A stretch of 64,000 nucleotides of DNA from Prolixibacteraceae bacterium (GCA_018648265.1 JABGRN010000005.1:71423-135422), one strand, 5' to 3'. Counted from the first letter of the stretch, positions 10,091 to 20,001 are shown. Notes: generated from the sequence alone by a model not told the origin. Program-made: numbers and translations.

Positions 10091-11764
10091 ATGAACATAA
10101 AAATTATTCTGCTACATGTTATTCTTTTTCTGACTTCATGTTCAATTTCTAATAATAAGAAGACAGAAAAACCCAATGTTATTTTTATAATGTTAGATGA
10201 TTTTGGGTATTCACAAATTGCGTATAACAGTGAAGAGATAAATGAAGGTGATTACGATCCACTATTTCTAAAATATACTCTAGAAAATGGAGATTATCAA
10301 CCAGAACAAGCTCTGGAATTTTCAAGGCAAGCAACACCCACACTTTCACGAATGGCAAAAGATGGTGTAATTTTTACGAATGCTTTTGCTTCATCTAATT
10401 TGTGTGCTCCATCAAGAATTGGAATTGCTACTGGCGTGCAACAAAACCGCTGGGGTATTTACCGGAATATCGATTGCGAAGCACACGGTCCGAAACCGGG
10501 AAGTCTGTTGGTTGAAAAACTTCACGATGCCGGTTATGCAACTGCACACATTGGTAAATGGCACATTGGTAGCCGCGACCAAAGAATGATTCCAAAGTTT
10601 ATGGAAAAACATGGAATAAAAGATTCAGCAGATATTTATCCTCCACTCGGTAAATTTCCTGAAGTTCGTAAAGATTTAAACAAAAACGGTTACATGGGAT
10701 CCTGCATTCCAGAACATCATGCATTAAATAACGGTTTCGATTATTATTACGGTTATAACACTTGGGAAAGCCCTTTTTACAATGCTACAAACGTTTGGAA
10801 TGGTTTTGAATTTGCAGGTAAAAATCCAAAATACAACACTGATTTATTTACTGATTTAGCTATTAATTTTATTGATGAAAATATTGAAAAGGAAAAACCC
10901 TTTTATGTGCAACTTCATTTTCATGCGGTTCATTCACCCCTTGAACCAAAAGCTCCTGAAGAATATTTCAACAAATTCGATTCTGAATCATTCATTTTGA
11001 ATAATTTTTATGCCCATGTTTTAGCTGTTGATGAAAATATTCGGCGGCTCGAAAATTATTTAAAAGAAAAAGGATTGGCAGAAAATACAATCATTGTATT
11101 TACGTCAGATAACGGTGGTTCAATTGGCGGTCGGTCAACAATGCCAGGCAATGCCCCTTTTCGTGGTCACAAGGGAATGCATTTATTGGGTGGCATAAAA
11201 GTTCCACTTTTTTTCTATTGGCCGGAAGGAATTTCAAATCCTGAAAAAAATAATCAATTGGTTTCAGCTTTAGATATTTTACCCACTATTTTAGATGCGT
11301 CTGGAATAAATTCCCCGGAAAAGATTGATGGGAAAAGTCTGTTGCCCTTTTTGAAAGACTCTTCAAATAAACCTGTTCACGATTATTTGATTTGGTCAGG
11401 AATTCATGCACGTACCTGGGGATTTATGAGGCAGAATAACGTTTACCCGGAAGTGGTTTCCCGCAACATGGCTCCACATGCCTGGGTGATTGTAAAAGAT
11501 AATTATGCCTTGCGATATGTTGGTGAAACCAGAAAGGGACTTTACAAAGATACCCCGAAAGGAAAATCGGCGTATTACGAAATGTACGATATAAAATCAG
11601 ATCCGGGAGAAAGGAATGACTTACTAAATACGAAACCAGAAATGTTTCAGGAATTGAAACAAATTTGGGAGAAAGAAGCAAAACAGTATCCGCCACCATT
11701 TAAAATAGGAAAAGATAAGTGGGAACAAATTATTCCTCAAAATAATAAGTACTTGAAAAATTAA
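10091..11764 (+). CDS. S1-type sulfatase lipoprotein (second)
   Basis: The ATG at 10091 gives 557 residues beginning with a lipoprotein signal (FLTSC, Cys17); an in-frame start at 10067 would overlap the preceding gene. NVIFIMLDD at about 29-37 carries the metal-binding Asp pair. CAPSR at 105-109 is the formylglycine signature. AHIGKWHIG and TSDNGG are further conserved sulfatase motifs. An insertion of about 40 residues between the first metal motif and the signature (EEINEGDYDPLF region) distinguishes it from the sulfatase at 7179, so the two probably remove sulfate from different positions. It is followed, 51 bp on, by the DUF5107-TPR gene, in the largest gap within the enzyme block. Confidence 0.92.
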   Translation: MNIKIILLHVILFLTSCSISNNKKTEKPNVIFIMLDDFGYSQIAYNSEEINEGDYDPLFLKYTLENGDYQPEQALEFSRQATPTLSRMAKDGVIFTNAFASSNLCAPSRIGIATGVQQNRWGIYRNIDCEAHGPKPGSLLVEKLHDAGYATAHIGKWHIGSRDQRMIPKFMEKHGIKDSADIYPPLGKFPEVRKDLNKNGYMGSCIPEHHALNNGFDYYYGYNTWESPFYNATNVWNGFEFAGKNPKYNTDLFTDLAINFIDENIEKEKPFYVQLHFHAVHSPLEPKAPEEYFNKFDSESFILNNFYAHVLAVDENIRRLENYLKEKGLAENTIIVFTSDNGGSIGGRSTMPGNAPFRGHKGMHLLGGIKVPLFFYWPEGISNPEKNNQLVSALDILPTILDASGINSPEKIDGKSLLPFLKDSSNKPVHDYLIWSGIHARTWGFMRQNNVYPEVVSRNMAPHAWVIVKDNYALRYVGETRKGLYKDTPKGKSAYYEMYDIKSDPGERNDLLNTKPEMFQELKQIWEKEAKQYPPPFKIGKDKWEQIIPQNNKYLKN

Positions 11765-11815
11765 TAGTCGTAATCCAATTTCGATAAAAGTCAAAAACAT
11801 TCAAAAAAAACAACA

Positions 11816-14800
11816 ATGAAAACAACTTTTCAAAAAGAAATAAAGCTCATTATTCTTTTCATTTTGTTAACTGGTGGAAATCTTTTTGCACAAGTGAAAA
11901 TGTATGAAGAGTCATGGATATTGCCAACTTATAAGGTGGAGCCAGCGGAAAAAGCACCTATGTTTTACACCGGAGAAAGTTTTCAGGGAGCGAGAAAAGT
12001 TATTTACCCTTATGCACTAAACGACGTAATTTCGAATGAAAAGGAGGAGCAAGCATGGAAAGCTTTGTTGCTTGAAAATGAGTATATTAAATTATGTATT
12101 ACTCCAGAGATTGGAGGAAAATTGTATTATGCAACGGATAAATCAAACGATTATAATTTTATATATAAAAACAATGAGGTAAAACCTTCGAACATTGGAA
12201 TGACCGGCGCCTGGGTATCAGGAGGGATTGAATGGTGCGTTTTACATCATCACCGGGCATCTACAATGCTGCCGATGGATTACAGTTTAGCTGAAAATGA
12301 AGATGGCAGCAAAACAATTTTTATTGGTGAAACTGAACCTCGTCACAGAATGAGATGGACTGTTGGAGTTACCGTTCATCCGGGCAAATCGTACTTCGAA
12401 GCAGAATTGTCGATTTACAATCCTACGCCTTATACCAACACATTTTTATATTGGGCCAATGTCGCAACGCATACCAATGAAAACTATCAGACCATTTTCC
12501 CACCCAGTGTTGATTTTGCAACCTTTCATGCAAAAAATGAATTTACGCACTGGCCTATCTCGACAGAAGTATATAGAAATCAAGATTTCACCGAAGGAGT
12601 TGATATTAGCTGGTGGAAAAATGTAAAACAATCAGCATCTTTTTTTGCACACGATTTGAAAGAGGATTTTATGGGTGGATACGATCATGGAACAAACAGC
12701 GGAACGGTTCATATCGGAGATCATAATATTGTAAAAGGAGCTAAACTTTGGGAATGGGGATCAGGTCCTCGTGGACAAGCAACCGAGGGAAGATTAACAG
12801 AAACAAGCGGTCCGTATGTGGAAATAATGGTTGGAGCTTTCTCCGATAATCAGCCAGATTACACATGGATTAGACCGTACGAAGTGAAAACCTGGAAACA
12901 ATATTGGTATCCGGTTAAAGATATTGAAGGATTTAAAAATGCAAATCTTGACGCGGCTGTTAATCTCGAACAGAGAAAGGATAATAAAGTTTTCCTTGGT
13001 TATCATTCAACTCAAAAAGTAGATAAAGCACACATTATTCTTAAAAACGGGAAGAATATAATTTTTCAGAAAGATTTGCAGATTTCTCCGGAAAAAGCTT
13101 TTACCAAATTAATCGAAGTGGAGGGCTCTTACAATTTTACAGAACTTTACACCGAAATGATAGATACTGAAACCAACGAAGTGCTAATTTCATTTCAGCC
13201 GGTTGAAAAGAAACGAGCAGAAAAATTGCCCGAAGTTGTTGACAGACCTCCATTAACCGAAGATATTCCTACCGTTGAAGAACTTTACTTAACAGGTAGC
13301 AGAATGGAACAGTTTTATAAACCTTCAATGAATTATTATGAAGAAGCCTTAAAACGTGATCCCACTAATATTCGATCTAATACAGCCGTTGGAAACCAGT
13401 TTCTTAAAAATGGCGATTTCAAAAAAGCAAGAAGTTATTTTACAACGGCAGCAAAACGAATAACACACGATTATACCAGGCCTTCTAATTGTGAGGCACT
13501 TTACTTGCAAGGATTAACACTTAAGGCATTGGAACTTTATGATGAAGCTATCGATACTTTGTACCGGGCTACCTGGGACTACGCGTATCATTCAGCAGCT
13601 TATTTCGAATTGGCTCAGATTTCATGTATAAAAGGAGATTTTGAAAAAGCACTTCATCAAATAAATGAATCGCTTTCGACCAATATGAAAAATACTCGTG
13701 CTATTGGTCTGAAATCTTCAATCCAAAGAAAGTTGGGTGATTTTGAAGGAGCTGCTCAAACCTTAGTAAATATTCTCAAAACCGACCCACTTAATTTTAG
13801 AATAGGAAATGAAGTTTATTTAATTGCAAAAGAATCAGGGAATGTACAGGAAGCAGAAAAAAAGTTGGTTTCGTTATCTAAGAAAATGAGGGATTTTGAT
13901 CAGAATTACCTCGAATTAGCGGTTGGATATTTAAACGAAGGAATGTTGGCTGAAGCTGAAGATATTTTGCTTCGTTATAATGGAAATAATCCAATTGTAA
14001 ATTATTATCTGGGATATATTCAAGACAAAAGCGGCAACAACGAACGGGCTAAAAAATACTTCCAAATTGCACAAGGAATTTCGGAAGACTATTGTTTTCC
14101 ATTTCGTTTAGAGACAATAAAAGTGTTGAAAAAAGCACTTGAATATAATAAGAATGATGGGAAAGCTAATTACTACCTTGGTAACATTTTGTACAACAAA
14201 CAACCAGAAGTAGCCATCGAATATTGGGAAAATGCAGTAAAGAATGAGCCGGACTTGGCAATGGCATATCGAAATTTGGGATGGGGATATTATCGTCATT
14301 ATAAAAATTTTGAAAAAGCGATTCCTTTTTATGAAACGGCAATTTCGTTAGATAATAGTAATGCAATCTTATTCACCGAACTAGACAGGTTATATGAATT
14401 AAATAATAGTCCGATTGAAACCAGATTAAAAACATTTGAAGGAAACGAACTTGTTGTTAATAAACGTGATGATGCATTTGTACGTCAAATATCTGTCCTG
14501 ACTCTTGCCGGTAAACCTGATAAATCTGTAGAATATTTGAAGGACAAAGTATTTAGTTATCGCGAGGGGAATTCAAGAGTTCGTGAGGTAATTATTGATG
14601 CACAATTATCTTTGGGAAGACAGTATTTAGCCGATAAGAATTATCAAAAAGCATTGGATCATTTTCTATTGGCTCAGGTACCAGACGAAGAAGCGGGTAG
14701 TGCAAGATCTGGTAACAGGGATATACAGGTGAATTATTTTATTGGTCAAGCTTACGAGGCGTTAAATAAAATGAGAAAAGCAAAAGACTTCTATAAATTG

Positions 14801-15142
14801 GCAACAGTTGCCGAAGCTTTAAATAGACCTGGAATAATGAGTTATTATCAAGGATTAAGTTTTCTGGAATTAGATAATAAAACAAAAGCCAAAGAGATTT
14901 TTGAAGCCTTAATTGAAAATGGAGATAAGATAATCAACAAAAATATTGAAAATGAAGGTGACTTTTTTGCAATTTTTGGCGAGCGGGAGGATGAAAACAC
15001 AAGGAATTCGCAAGCTTATACTTTAAGAGGACTGGGAAATAAAGGGCTTGGCAAAACGGTTCAGGCCAAAGAAGATTTGAAAAAAGCAGTTGAATTGTCG
15101 GTGAGTAATTTGTGGGCGAATACAGAATTAACGGAATTATAA
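11816..15142 (+). CDS. DUF5107 domain protein with long TPR array
   Basis: The protein has 1108 residues. A signal peptide ends about NLFAQ (residue 26). Residues about 30-390 match the DUF5107 type, with the core GGIEWCVLHHHRAS and a GETEPRHRMRW stretch. This domain resembles sugar-mutarotase-like beta-sandwiches and recurs in Bacteroidota and actinobacterial glycan loci. From about 470 to the end there are roughly 15 TPR helices (for example YEEALKRDPTNIRSN). The DUF5107-TPR pairing is known, but its biochemical role is not settled to my knowledge. In this operon it could be a glycan-binding scaffold or an unrecognised carbohydrate-active enzyme. The His cluster HHH and nearby acidic residues would be natural active-site candidates. 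Confidence 0.82.
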   Translation: MKTTFQKEIKLIILFILLTGGNLFAQVKMYEESWILPTYKVEPAEKAPMFYTGESFQGARKVIYPYALNDVISNEKEEQAWKALLLENEYIKLCITPEIGGKLYYATDKSNDYNFIYKNNEVKPSNIGMTGAWVSGGIEWCVLHHHRASTMLPMDYSLAENEDGSKTIFIGETEPRHRMRWTVGVTVHPGKSYFEAELSIYNPTPYTNTFLYWANVATHTNENYQTIFPPSVDFATFHAKNEFTHWPISTEVYRNQDFTEGVDISWWKNVKQSASFFAHDLKEDFMGGYDHGTNSGTVHIGDHNIVKGAKLWEWGSGPRGQATEGRLTETSGPYVEIMVGAFSDNQPDYTWIRPYEVKTWKQYWYPVKDIEGFKNANLDAAVNLEQRKDNKVFLGYHSTQKVDKAHIILKNGKNIIFQKDLQISPEKAFTKLIEVEGSYNFTELYTEMIDTETNEVLISFQPVEKKRAEKLPEVVDRPPLTEDIPTVEELYLTGSRMEQFYKPSMNYYEEALKRDPTNIRSNTAVGNQFLKNGDFKKARSYFTTAAKRITHDYTRPSNCEALYLQGLTLKALELYDEAIDTLYRATWDYAYHSAAYFELAQISCIKGDFEKALHQINESLSTNMKNTRAIGLKSSIQRKLGDFEGAAQTLVNILKTDPLNFRIGNEVYLIAKESGNVQEAEKKLVSLSKKMRDFDQNYLELAVGYLNEGMLAEAEDILLRYNGNNPIVNYYLGYIQDKSGNNERAKKYFQIAQGISEDYCFPFRLETIKVLKKALEYNKNDGKANYYLGNILYNKQPEVAIEYWENAVKNEPDLAMAYRNLGWGYYRHYKNFEKAIPFYETAISLDNSNAILFTELDRLYELNNSPIETRLKTFEGNELVVNKRDDAFVRQISVLTLAGKPDKSVEYLKDKVFSYREGNSRVREVIIDAQLSLGRQYLADKNYQKALDHFLLAQVPDEEAGSARSGNRDIQVNYFIGQAYEALNKMRKAKDFYKLATVAEALNRPGIMSYYQGLSFLELDNKTKAKEIFEALIENGDKIINKNIENEGDFFAIFGEREDENTRNSQAYTLRGLGNKGLGKTVQAKEDLKKAVELSVSNLWANTELTEL

Positions 15143-15151
15143 TTTTTAAAA

Positions 15152-16816
15152 ATGATTAAAGTAACAAGTATGAAACATCAATCTAAAGTACTTCTAATTG
15201 TATTTATTGGAGTATTAATTTTTTCAGCATGTTCGAACAAAGAACCGAACTTAAAGACTTTCTATGTAAACAGCATTTCGGGGAACGACGTTAACGATGG
15301 TACAAACCATGAAACAGCATGGAAAAGCCTGGAGCGTGCCAGTGAAAATATTTATAAACCGGGAGAAAAGCTATTCCTTTCAAATGGCGTAACTTTTAAA
15401 GGAAAGCTAAATCTTAAAGGAGGTGGGAGCAAAGAATCTCCGGTAATTGTTTCAGGTTATGATTCGGGTGATGGGAATAAATCATTCCCTGTAATAAATG
15501 CAAAAGGTTATGTTGCAGGAATTCAAATTCAGAATGGCAGACATTTTATTATTGGCAAACTTGAAATTACTGCCGATGCCGGAGATTTGGCAGAACCTGA
15601 AGCTCAAAACAAAAGATACGGCGTTTATATTAGTGCGAACGAACCCGGAGAATATTCAAACATTCATCTGCACGATTTGCACATTCATCATATTTTTGCA
15701 AGCGAAAATATTCAAAAAGATGGGGCGAAAGCAACATCAAATATAGGCTACGGAATTTATGTGCAGATGCAAAATAAAGAGGCTAAAATAAAAAACATTA
15801 AAATCGATTATTGCAACATTGAAATGACCGGGCACACTGGAATTCGCTTAAATGGTGCTGGCGACGAAACTGGCCGCGTTTATTTAGACAGTATTACCAT
15901 TGAAAACAATTACCTGAAAAATATTGGCGGGCCGGGAATGGTTCCCGGAACATGCGAAAATGTTGTTGTTCGTGGAAATGTTACCGACCACACCGGTTCT
16001 TCAATCGACGCAAGAATGCATGCCCGCGGGAGTGGAATCTGGACATGGACATGTAATAATGTACTTATTGAAAAAAATAAATTTATGCATGCTCATGGGA
16101 AAGCCGACTCGCATGGTGCACACATCGATTTTAACTGTAAAAATGTAGTGGTTCAGCACAATTTAAGTTTAGATAATGCAGGTGGTTTTGTTGAAATTTT
16201 AGGCAATAATCATAATTGTTGTTATCGCTACAATATTAGTATTAACGATGGATTCAGGGTAAAAGGAGAAAATGGTGCAAGCCAGGAGGGCAAAGTTTTA
16301 TGGACAAGCGGTTACGTTGGTCGTGGGAATAAAAAAAATGGGCCTTATAATTCTTACATCTACAATAATACTGTTTTTGTAAAAGAAGGAAGTCGTTCTT
16401 GTTTCTCATTTACCCGAACTACTGAAGGAATTTTAATTGCCAATAATATTTTTTATATCCAGGGAAAAACGGTTGATGTTTCTGGCGATCAGGATACGCA
16501 GGTGGAGGATAAAAATCGCACTATTGAAAATGCAATATTCAAAAACAACCTGTTTCAGAAATCGAATATTCTTCCGGGGTCACTTATTATAAAAGATTCT
16601 GAGCCTCTGATTGGAAATCCAATGTTTACAAATCCGGGTGGTTTAATTGCGGAAGATTATATTCCCCAAAACATGGATTTGATAAAAGACAAAGGAATAA
16701 AAATCGAAAAAATACCCGGCGATGAAATTGGGTTAACCATTGGGTTGGAAGTTGAATCAGACTATTTTGGAAACGCTATTTCAGGATTGCCGGATATTGG
16801 GGCAATTGAATTGTAG
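15152..16816 (+). CDS. Right-handed beta-helix lipoprotein (third)
   Basis: The ATG at 15152 gives 554 residues; a second ATG at 15170 is equally possible because both precede the lipoprotein signal (FSAC, Cys27 from the first start). The mature part opens with TFYVNSISGNDVNDG and forms a beta-helix. It is the closest relative of the T9SS protein at 4867: both share SIDxRM, RGSGIW, NKFMHA and GGFVEILG in the same order. It lacks the CBM and T9SS tail, so the same fold appears in lipid-anchored and secreted forms within one operon. It lies 9 bp after the DUF5107 gene and 34 bp before GH43. Likely a lyase or glycosidase on the same glycan; the catalytic type is unknown. Confidence 0.8.
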   Translation: MIKVTSMKHQSKVLLIVFIGVLIFSACSNKEPNLKTFYVNSISGNDVNDGTNHETAWKSLERASENIYKPGEKLFLSNGVTFKGKLNLKGGGSKESPVIVSGYDSGDGNKSFPVINAKGYVAGIQIQNGRHFIIGKLEITADAGDLAEPEAQNKRYGVYISANEPGEYSNIHLHDLHIHHIFASENIQKDGAKATSNIGYGIYVQMQNKEAKIKNIKIDYCNIEMTGHTGIRLNGAGDETGRVYLDSITIENNYLKNIGGPGMVPGTCENVVVRGNVTDHTGSSIDARMHARGSGIWTWTCNNVLIEKNKFMHAHGKADSHGAHIDFNCKNVVVQHNLSLDNAGGFVEILGNNHNCCYRYNISINDGFRVKGENGASQEGKVLWTSGYVGRGNKKNGPYNSYIYNNTVFVKEGSRSCFSFTRTTEGILIANNIFYIQGKTVDVSGDQDTQVEDKNRTIENAIFKNNLFQKSNILPGSLIIKDSEPLIGNPMFTNPGGLIAEDYIPQNMDLIKDKGIKIEKIPGDEIGLTIGLEVESDYFGNAISGLPDIGAIEL

Positions 16817-16850
16817 TATTTTTATGAATTGAATTTAATACAATCTAAAT

Positions 16851-17990
16851 ATGGAATTTGTGAAATTACTATTTAAGGTTTCTTTTGTTGTATTATTAAT
16901 TTCATGCAAACAAGAATCAAAAACCATAAAATCCGACGAAATTTGGCTTGATAATAATGGCGTTCATATTAATGCACACGGTGGTGGAATGCTTTTTTAC
17001 GACGGTAAATATTATTGGTTTGGCGAGCACAAAATTGAAGGGGAAAAGGGAAATAAAGCGTGGGTTGGAGTTCACTGTTATTCATCGAAAAATCTGGTTG
17101 ACTGGAAAGATGAGGGAATTGCACTTGAGGTGATTACAAACAATCCGGAACATGAAATTACAGAAGGTTGTGTTTTGGAGCGCCCAAAAGTGATTTACAA
17201 TTCGGCAAGTAAAAAATTTGTAATGTGGTTTCATCTTGAATTAAAGGGGCAAGGTTACGATGCTGCACGTTCGGGAGTTGCCGTTAGCGACAAAGTTACC
17301 GGGCCATTTGAGTTTGTAAAAAGCTTTCGGCCAAATGCCGGTCGCTGGCCGTTGAACGTAAAAGAAATTCACAAACAACCTATTGCCGACGACGTTTTAG
17401 AAAAGTATTGCGGGGGAAAGGGTTGTTTGCCGGGACATCCCGATTCGGTTAATATTTTGGGGCGCGATTTTGAAGGCGGGCAAATGGCACGCGACCAAAA
17501 CTTATTTGTTGACGATGATGGAACAGCTTACCACATTTATTCTTCTGAGGAAAATAGTACACTTCATATTTCAAAATTAACAGATGATTATTTGTCTGAC
17601 TCGGGAGATTTTATTCGGGTTTTTTCGGATCGTTACATGGAAGCACCTGCAATATTTAAGAATAAAAATAAATATTTTTTGATTGCATCCGACTGTACCG
17701 GCTGGGCTCCAAATGCTGCACGAATGGCCTGGGCTCCAACAATTTTTGGCCCCTGGGAAGAGTTGGGGAATCCATGTTTTGGCGATGAGTCGAATCTTAC
17801 TTTTCGCTCGCAAAGTACTTATGTTTTGACTGTTTCAGGAAAAGAAAATGCGTTTATTTATATGGGAGATCGCTGGAACCCGGAAAACGCAATCGATGGT
17901 CGCTACATCTGGTTACCTTTTCAGTTTAGCGAAAATGGAATTCCAAAATTAGAGTGGATGGACGAGTGGAGTCTTGATTATTTTGATTAA
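16851..17990 (+). CDS. GH43 family, exo-beta-1,3-galactanase-like lipoprotein
   Basis: The protein has 379 residues with a lipobox (LLISC, Cys19). The five-blade propeller shows GVHINAHGGG, YYWFGEHK, ERPKVIYN and IYMGDRWNP, which match the exo-beta-1,3-galactanase branch of GH43 (subfamily 24 type). In that branch the proton donor is a Glu in an EAP motif, seen here at residue 264 (MEAPAIF). The usual catalytic base is replaced by Gln, and Gln321 in RSQSTYV fits that position. Family knowledge predicts release of galactose, with or without side chains, from beta-1,3-galactan as in type II arabinogalactan. An insertion near residues 175-205 containing two Cys (CGGKGC) is unusual. It closes the enzyme block. 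Subfamily assignment is from recalled motifs, not a search. Confidence 0.82.
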   Translation: MEFVKLLFKVSFVVLLISCKQESKTIKSDEIWLDNNGVHINAHGGGMLFYDGKYYWFGEHKIEGEKGNKAWVGVHCYSSKNLVDWKDEGIALEVITNNPEHEITEGCVLERPKVIYNSASKKFVMWFHLELKGQGYDAARSGVAVSDKVTGPFEFVKSFRPNAGRWPLNVKEIHKQPIADDVLEKYCGGKGCLPGHPDSVNILGRDFEGGQMARDQNLFVDDDGTAYHIYSSEENSTLHISKLTDDYLSDSGDFIRVFSDRYMEAPAIFKNKNKYFLIASDCTGWAPNAARMAWAPTIFGPWEELGNPCFGDESNLTFRSQSTYVLTVSGKENAFIYMGDRWNPENAIDGRYIWLPFQFSENGIPKLEWMDEWSLDYFD

Positions 17991-17996
17991 TCTGTT

Positions 17997-18027
17997 TTTG
18001 TATTGACCCCTTATTTTTATAACTTAG
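17997..18027 (+). promoter_or_regulatory. Putative Bacteroidota-type promoter
   Basis: TTTG at 17997-18000 is followed after 19 bp by TAACTTAG at 18020-18027. This fits the Bacteroidota -33/-7 consensus (TTTG, 19-21 bp, TAnnTTTG) with one mismatch in the -7 box. It lies 25 bp before the ATG at 18052, suggesting the DUF3365 gene is expressed separately from the enzyme block. Confidence 0.4.
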
Positions 18028-18051
18028 TTTTCAATTTAAAAATCGAGTACT

Positions 18052-18621
18052 ATGAAAAGGTCTTACTTTTACCTGTTCGCCGGAATAATTCTATTGGTAT
18101 CTTGTAATCAAAACTCCTCTAAAATTGATTTAGAATCGTATGTTGAATTTCAAAAAAAGGGAACAGAAATTTCGCAAATTGCACAATCAACACTACTTGT
18201 TAATGTTGGAAAAGCTATTCAAAAAGGTGGCCCGGAACATGCTGTTGAGTTTTGTAATTTACAGGCATCCTCAATTGTCGATAGTTTGAATAATGCAAAT
18301 AACTGTGTTATATCCCGTGTTTCAATAAAGAACAGAAATCCGGAAAATGGATTAAAAGACAAACAGGATAAAGAACTTTGGACTTTATTTCAGAACAATC
18401 TTTTGTCAGATACTTTGGTTCATGTTAAACAAAAACTGGTTTATTACAAGCCAATTAAAATTGGGATGCCCGCTTGTTTAAAATGTCATGGAAATCCTGA
18501 GACAGAAATAAATTCAGCAAGCTCCGAGAAACTAAAAACTTTGTATCCGAATGATTTAGCTGTCGGCTATAAACTAAACGATTTCAGGGGATTGTGGAAA
18601 ATCGAATTTGAAATCAAATAA
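18052..18621 (+). CDS. DUF3365 (Tll0287-like) c-type haem lipoprotein
   Basis: A 189-residue protein with a lipoprotein signal (LLVSC, Cys18). The CxxCH haem motif CLKCH sits at about residues 142-146 in the context KIGMPACLKCHG, followed by a typical DUF3365 end (VGYKLNDFRGLWKIEFE). DUF3365/Tll0287-like domains are periplasmic haem-c modules with a PAS-like fold, often attached to sensor kinases or found alone as lipoproteins. A redox or gas-sensing or electron-transfer role is inferred. It has its own promoter-like sequence and faces the convergent der gene, so it is probably monocistronic and unrelated to the glycan block. Confidence 0.85.
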   Translation: MKRSYFYLFAGIILLVSCNQNSSKIDLESYVEFQKKGTEISQIAQSTLLVNVGKAIQKGGPEHAVEFCNLQASSIVDSLNNANNCVISRVSIKNRNPENGLKDKQDKELWTLFQNNLLSDTLVHVKQKLVYYKPIKIGMPACLKCHGNPETEINSASSEKLKTLYPNDLAVGYKLNDFRGLWKIEFEIK

Positions 18622-18690
18622 TAAAGCACTACCTCAAAAACTGTGTAAGTTTAAAATCCGGGGGTTTAGTTTTTTATAGTAGAACCCATT

Positions 18691-20001
18691 TTATTTCTGC
18701 CTGAAATAAACCTGGATTGGCACTCCTGTAAAATTAAAATTGTCGCGGATTTGGTTCTCAATATACCTGCGGTAAGGTTCTTTTACATACTGCGGCAAAT
18801 TGGCAAACAATGCAATCGATGGGGTTTGCGACGGCAATTGTGTTACATATTTTATTTTTATGTATTTCCCTTTTACCGATGGTGGCGGATATTTTTCAAT
18901 TGCTTCTAAAAGAACTTCATTTAATTCGGAAGTTTTAATTCGCTGTTTCCGGTTTTCAAAAACTTCAATAGCAGTTTCCAAAGCTTTGTGAACTCGTTGT
19001 TTTGTAAGTGCCGAAACAAATAAAACAGGGACATCGGTAAACGGTGCAATCCGATCACGAATATCTTCCATGAATTTTTTAGTTGAGTGGGTATCTTTTT
19101 CAATTAAATCCCATTTGTTCACTAAAATAACAACACCTTTTTTATTCTTAACGGCGAGATTAAAAATATTTACATCTTGCGATTCAACACCCCTGGTAGC
19201 ATCTATTAAAAGCAAGCAAACATCGGAATTTTCGATTGTTCGCACTGAACGTAAAACCGAATAAAATTCCAGGTCTTCGTTTACTTTTGTTTTTTTTCTC
19301 AAACCCGCAGTGTCAACAATCATAAAATCGTGGCCAAATTTATTGTACCTGGTATGAATCGAATCGCGGGTGGTACCTGCAACGTCGGTAACAATATTTC
19401 GATCCTCACCAATCAGTGCATTTATAAACGACGATTTTCCAACATTTGGACGGCCAACTACTGATAAATGAGGCAACACTTTTTCCTCATCATCTTCTAC
19501 TTTTTTAGGAAAACTTGCAACTAATTTATCGAGCATGTCGCCGGTTCCACTTCCCGTCATCGACGAAATGCAAAAAATCTCACCCAATCCGAGGCCATAA
19601 AATTCCTGGGCGTCCAAAATCCGCTGGTTGTTATCGACTTTATTAACCACCAAAATCACCTGCTTATTTGTTCTCCTCAAAATGGCTGCAACCGCATCGT
19701 CGAGGTCCGTAATGCCGGCTTCCACATCAACTACAAAAAGAATAACATCGGCTTCGTCCATAGCCAGGTGAACCTGTTTGTTTATTTCTGCTTCAAAAAT
19801 ATCGTCGGAATTTACCACATAACCACCCGTATCGATAACTGAAAATTCAACTCCGTTCCACTCACCTTTTCCATAATTACGGTCGCGGGTAACACCCGAA
19901 ACTTCATCTACAATTGCTTTCCTTTGCTCAATTAACCGGTTAAACATGGTTGATTTCCCAACATTTGGCCGTCCTACAATTGCTACTATTCTGCTGCTCA
20001 T
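18691..20001 (-). CDS. der: Ribosome-assembly GTPase Der (EngA)
   Basis: A 436-residue tandem-domain GTPase. GRPNVGKST occurs twice, near residues 10-18 and again near 181-189 (GRPNVGKSS), each followed by a DTAG/DTGG G3 and an NKxD G4 motif (NKVD, NKWD). The C-terminal KH-like domain begins near residue 350 ([16 protein letters not shown]). Length and architecture are standard for Der, which assists maturation of the 50S subunit. It lies downstream of era on the same strand, separated by 132 bp, a common pairing in Bacteroidota. It is an ordinary housekeeping gene. Confidence 0.97.
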   Translation of the reverse strand: MSSRIVAIVGRPNVGKSTMFNRLIEQRKAIVDEVSGVTRDRNYGKGEWNGVEFSVIDTGGYVVNSDDIFEAEINKQVHLAMDEADVILFVVDVEAGITDLDDAVAAILRRTNKQVILVVNKVDNNQRILDAQEFYGLGLGEIFCISSMTGSGTGDMLDKLVASFPKKVEDDEEKVLPHLSVVGRPNVGKSSFINALIGEDRNIVTDVAGTTRDSIHTRYNKFGHDFMIVDTAGLRKKTKVNEDLEFYSVLRSVRTIENSDVCLLLIDATRGVESQDVNIFNLAVKNKKGVVILVNKWDLIEKDTHSTKKFMEDIRDRIAPFTDVPVLFVSALTKQRVHKALETAIEVFENRKQRIKTSELNEVLLEAIEKYPPPSVKGKYIKIKYVTQLPSQTPSIALFANLPQYVKEPYRRYIENQIRDNFNFTGVPIQVYFRQK

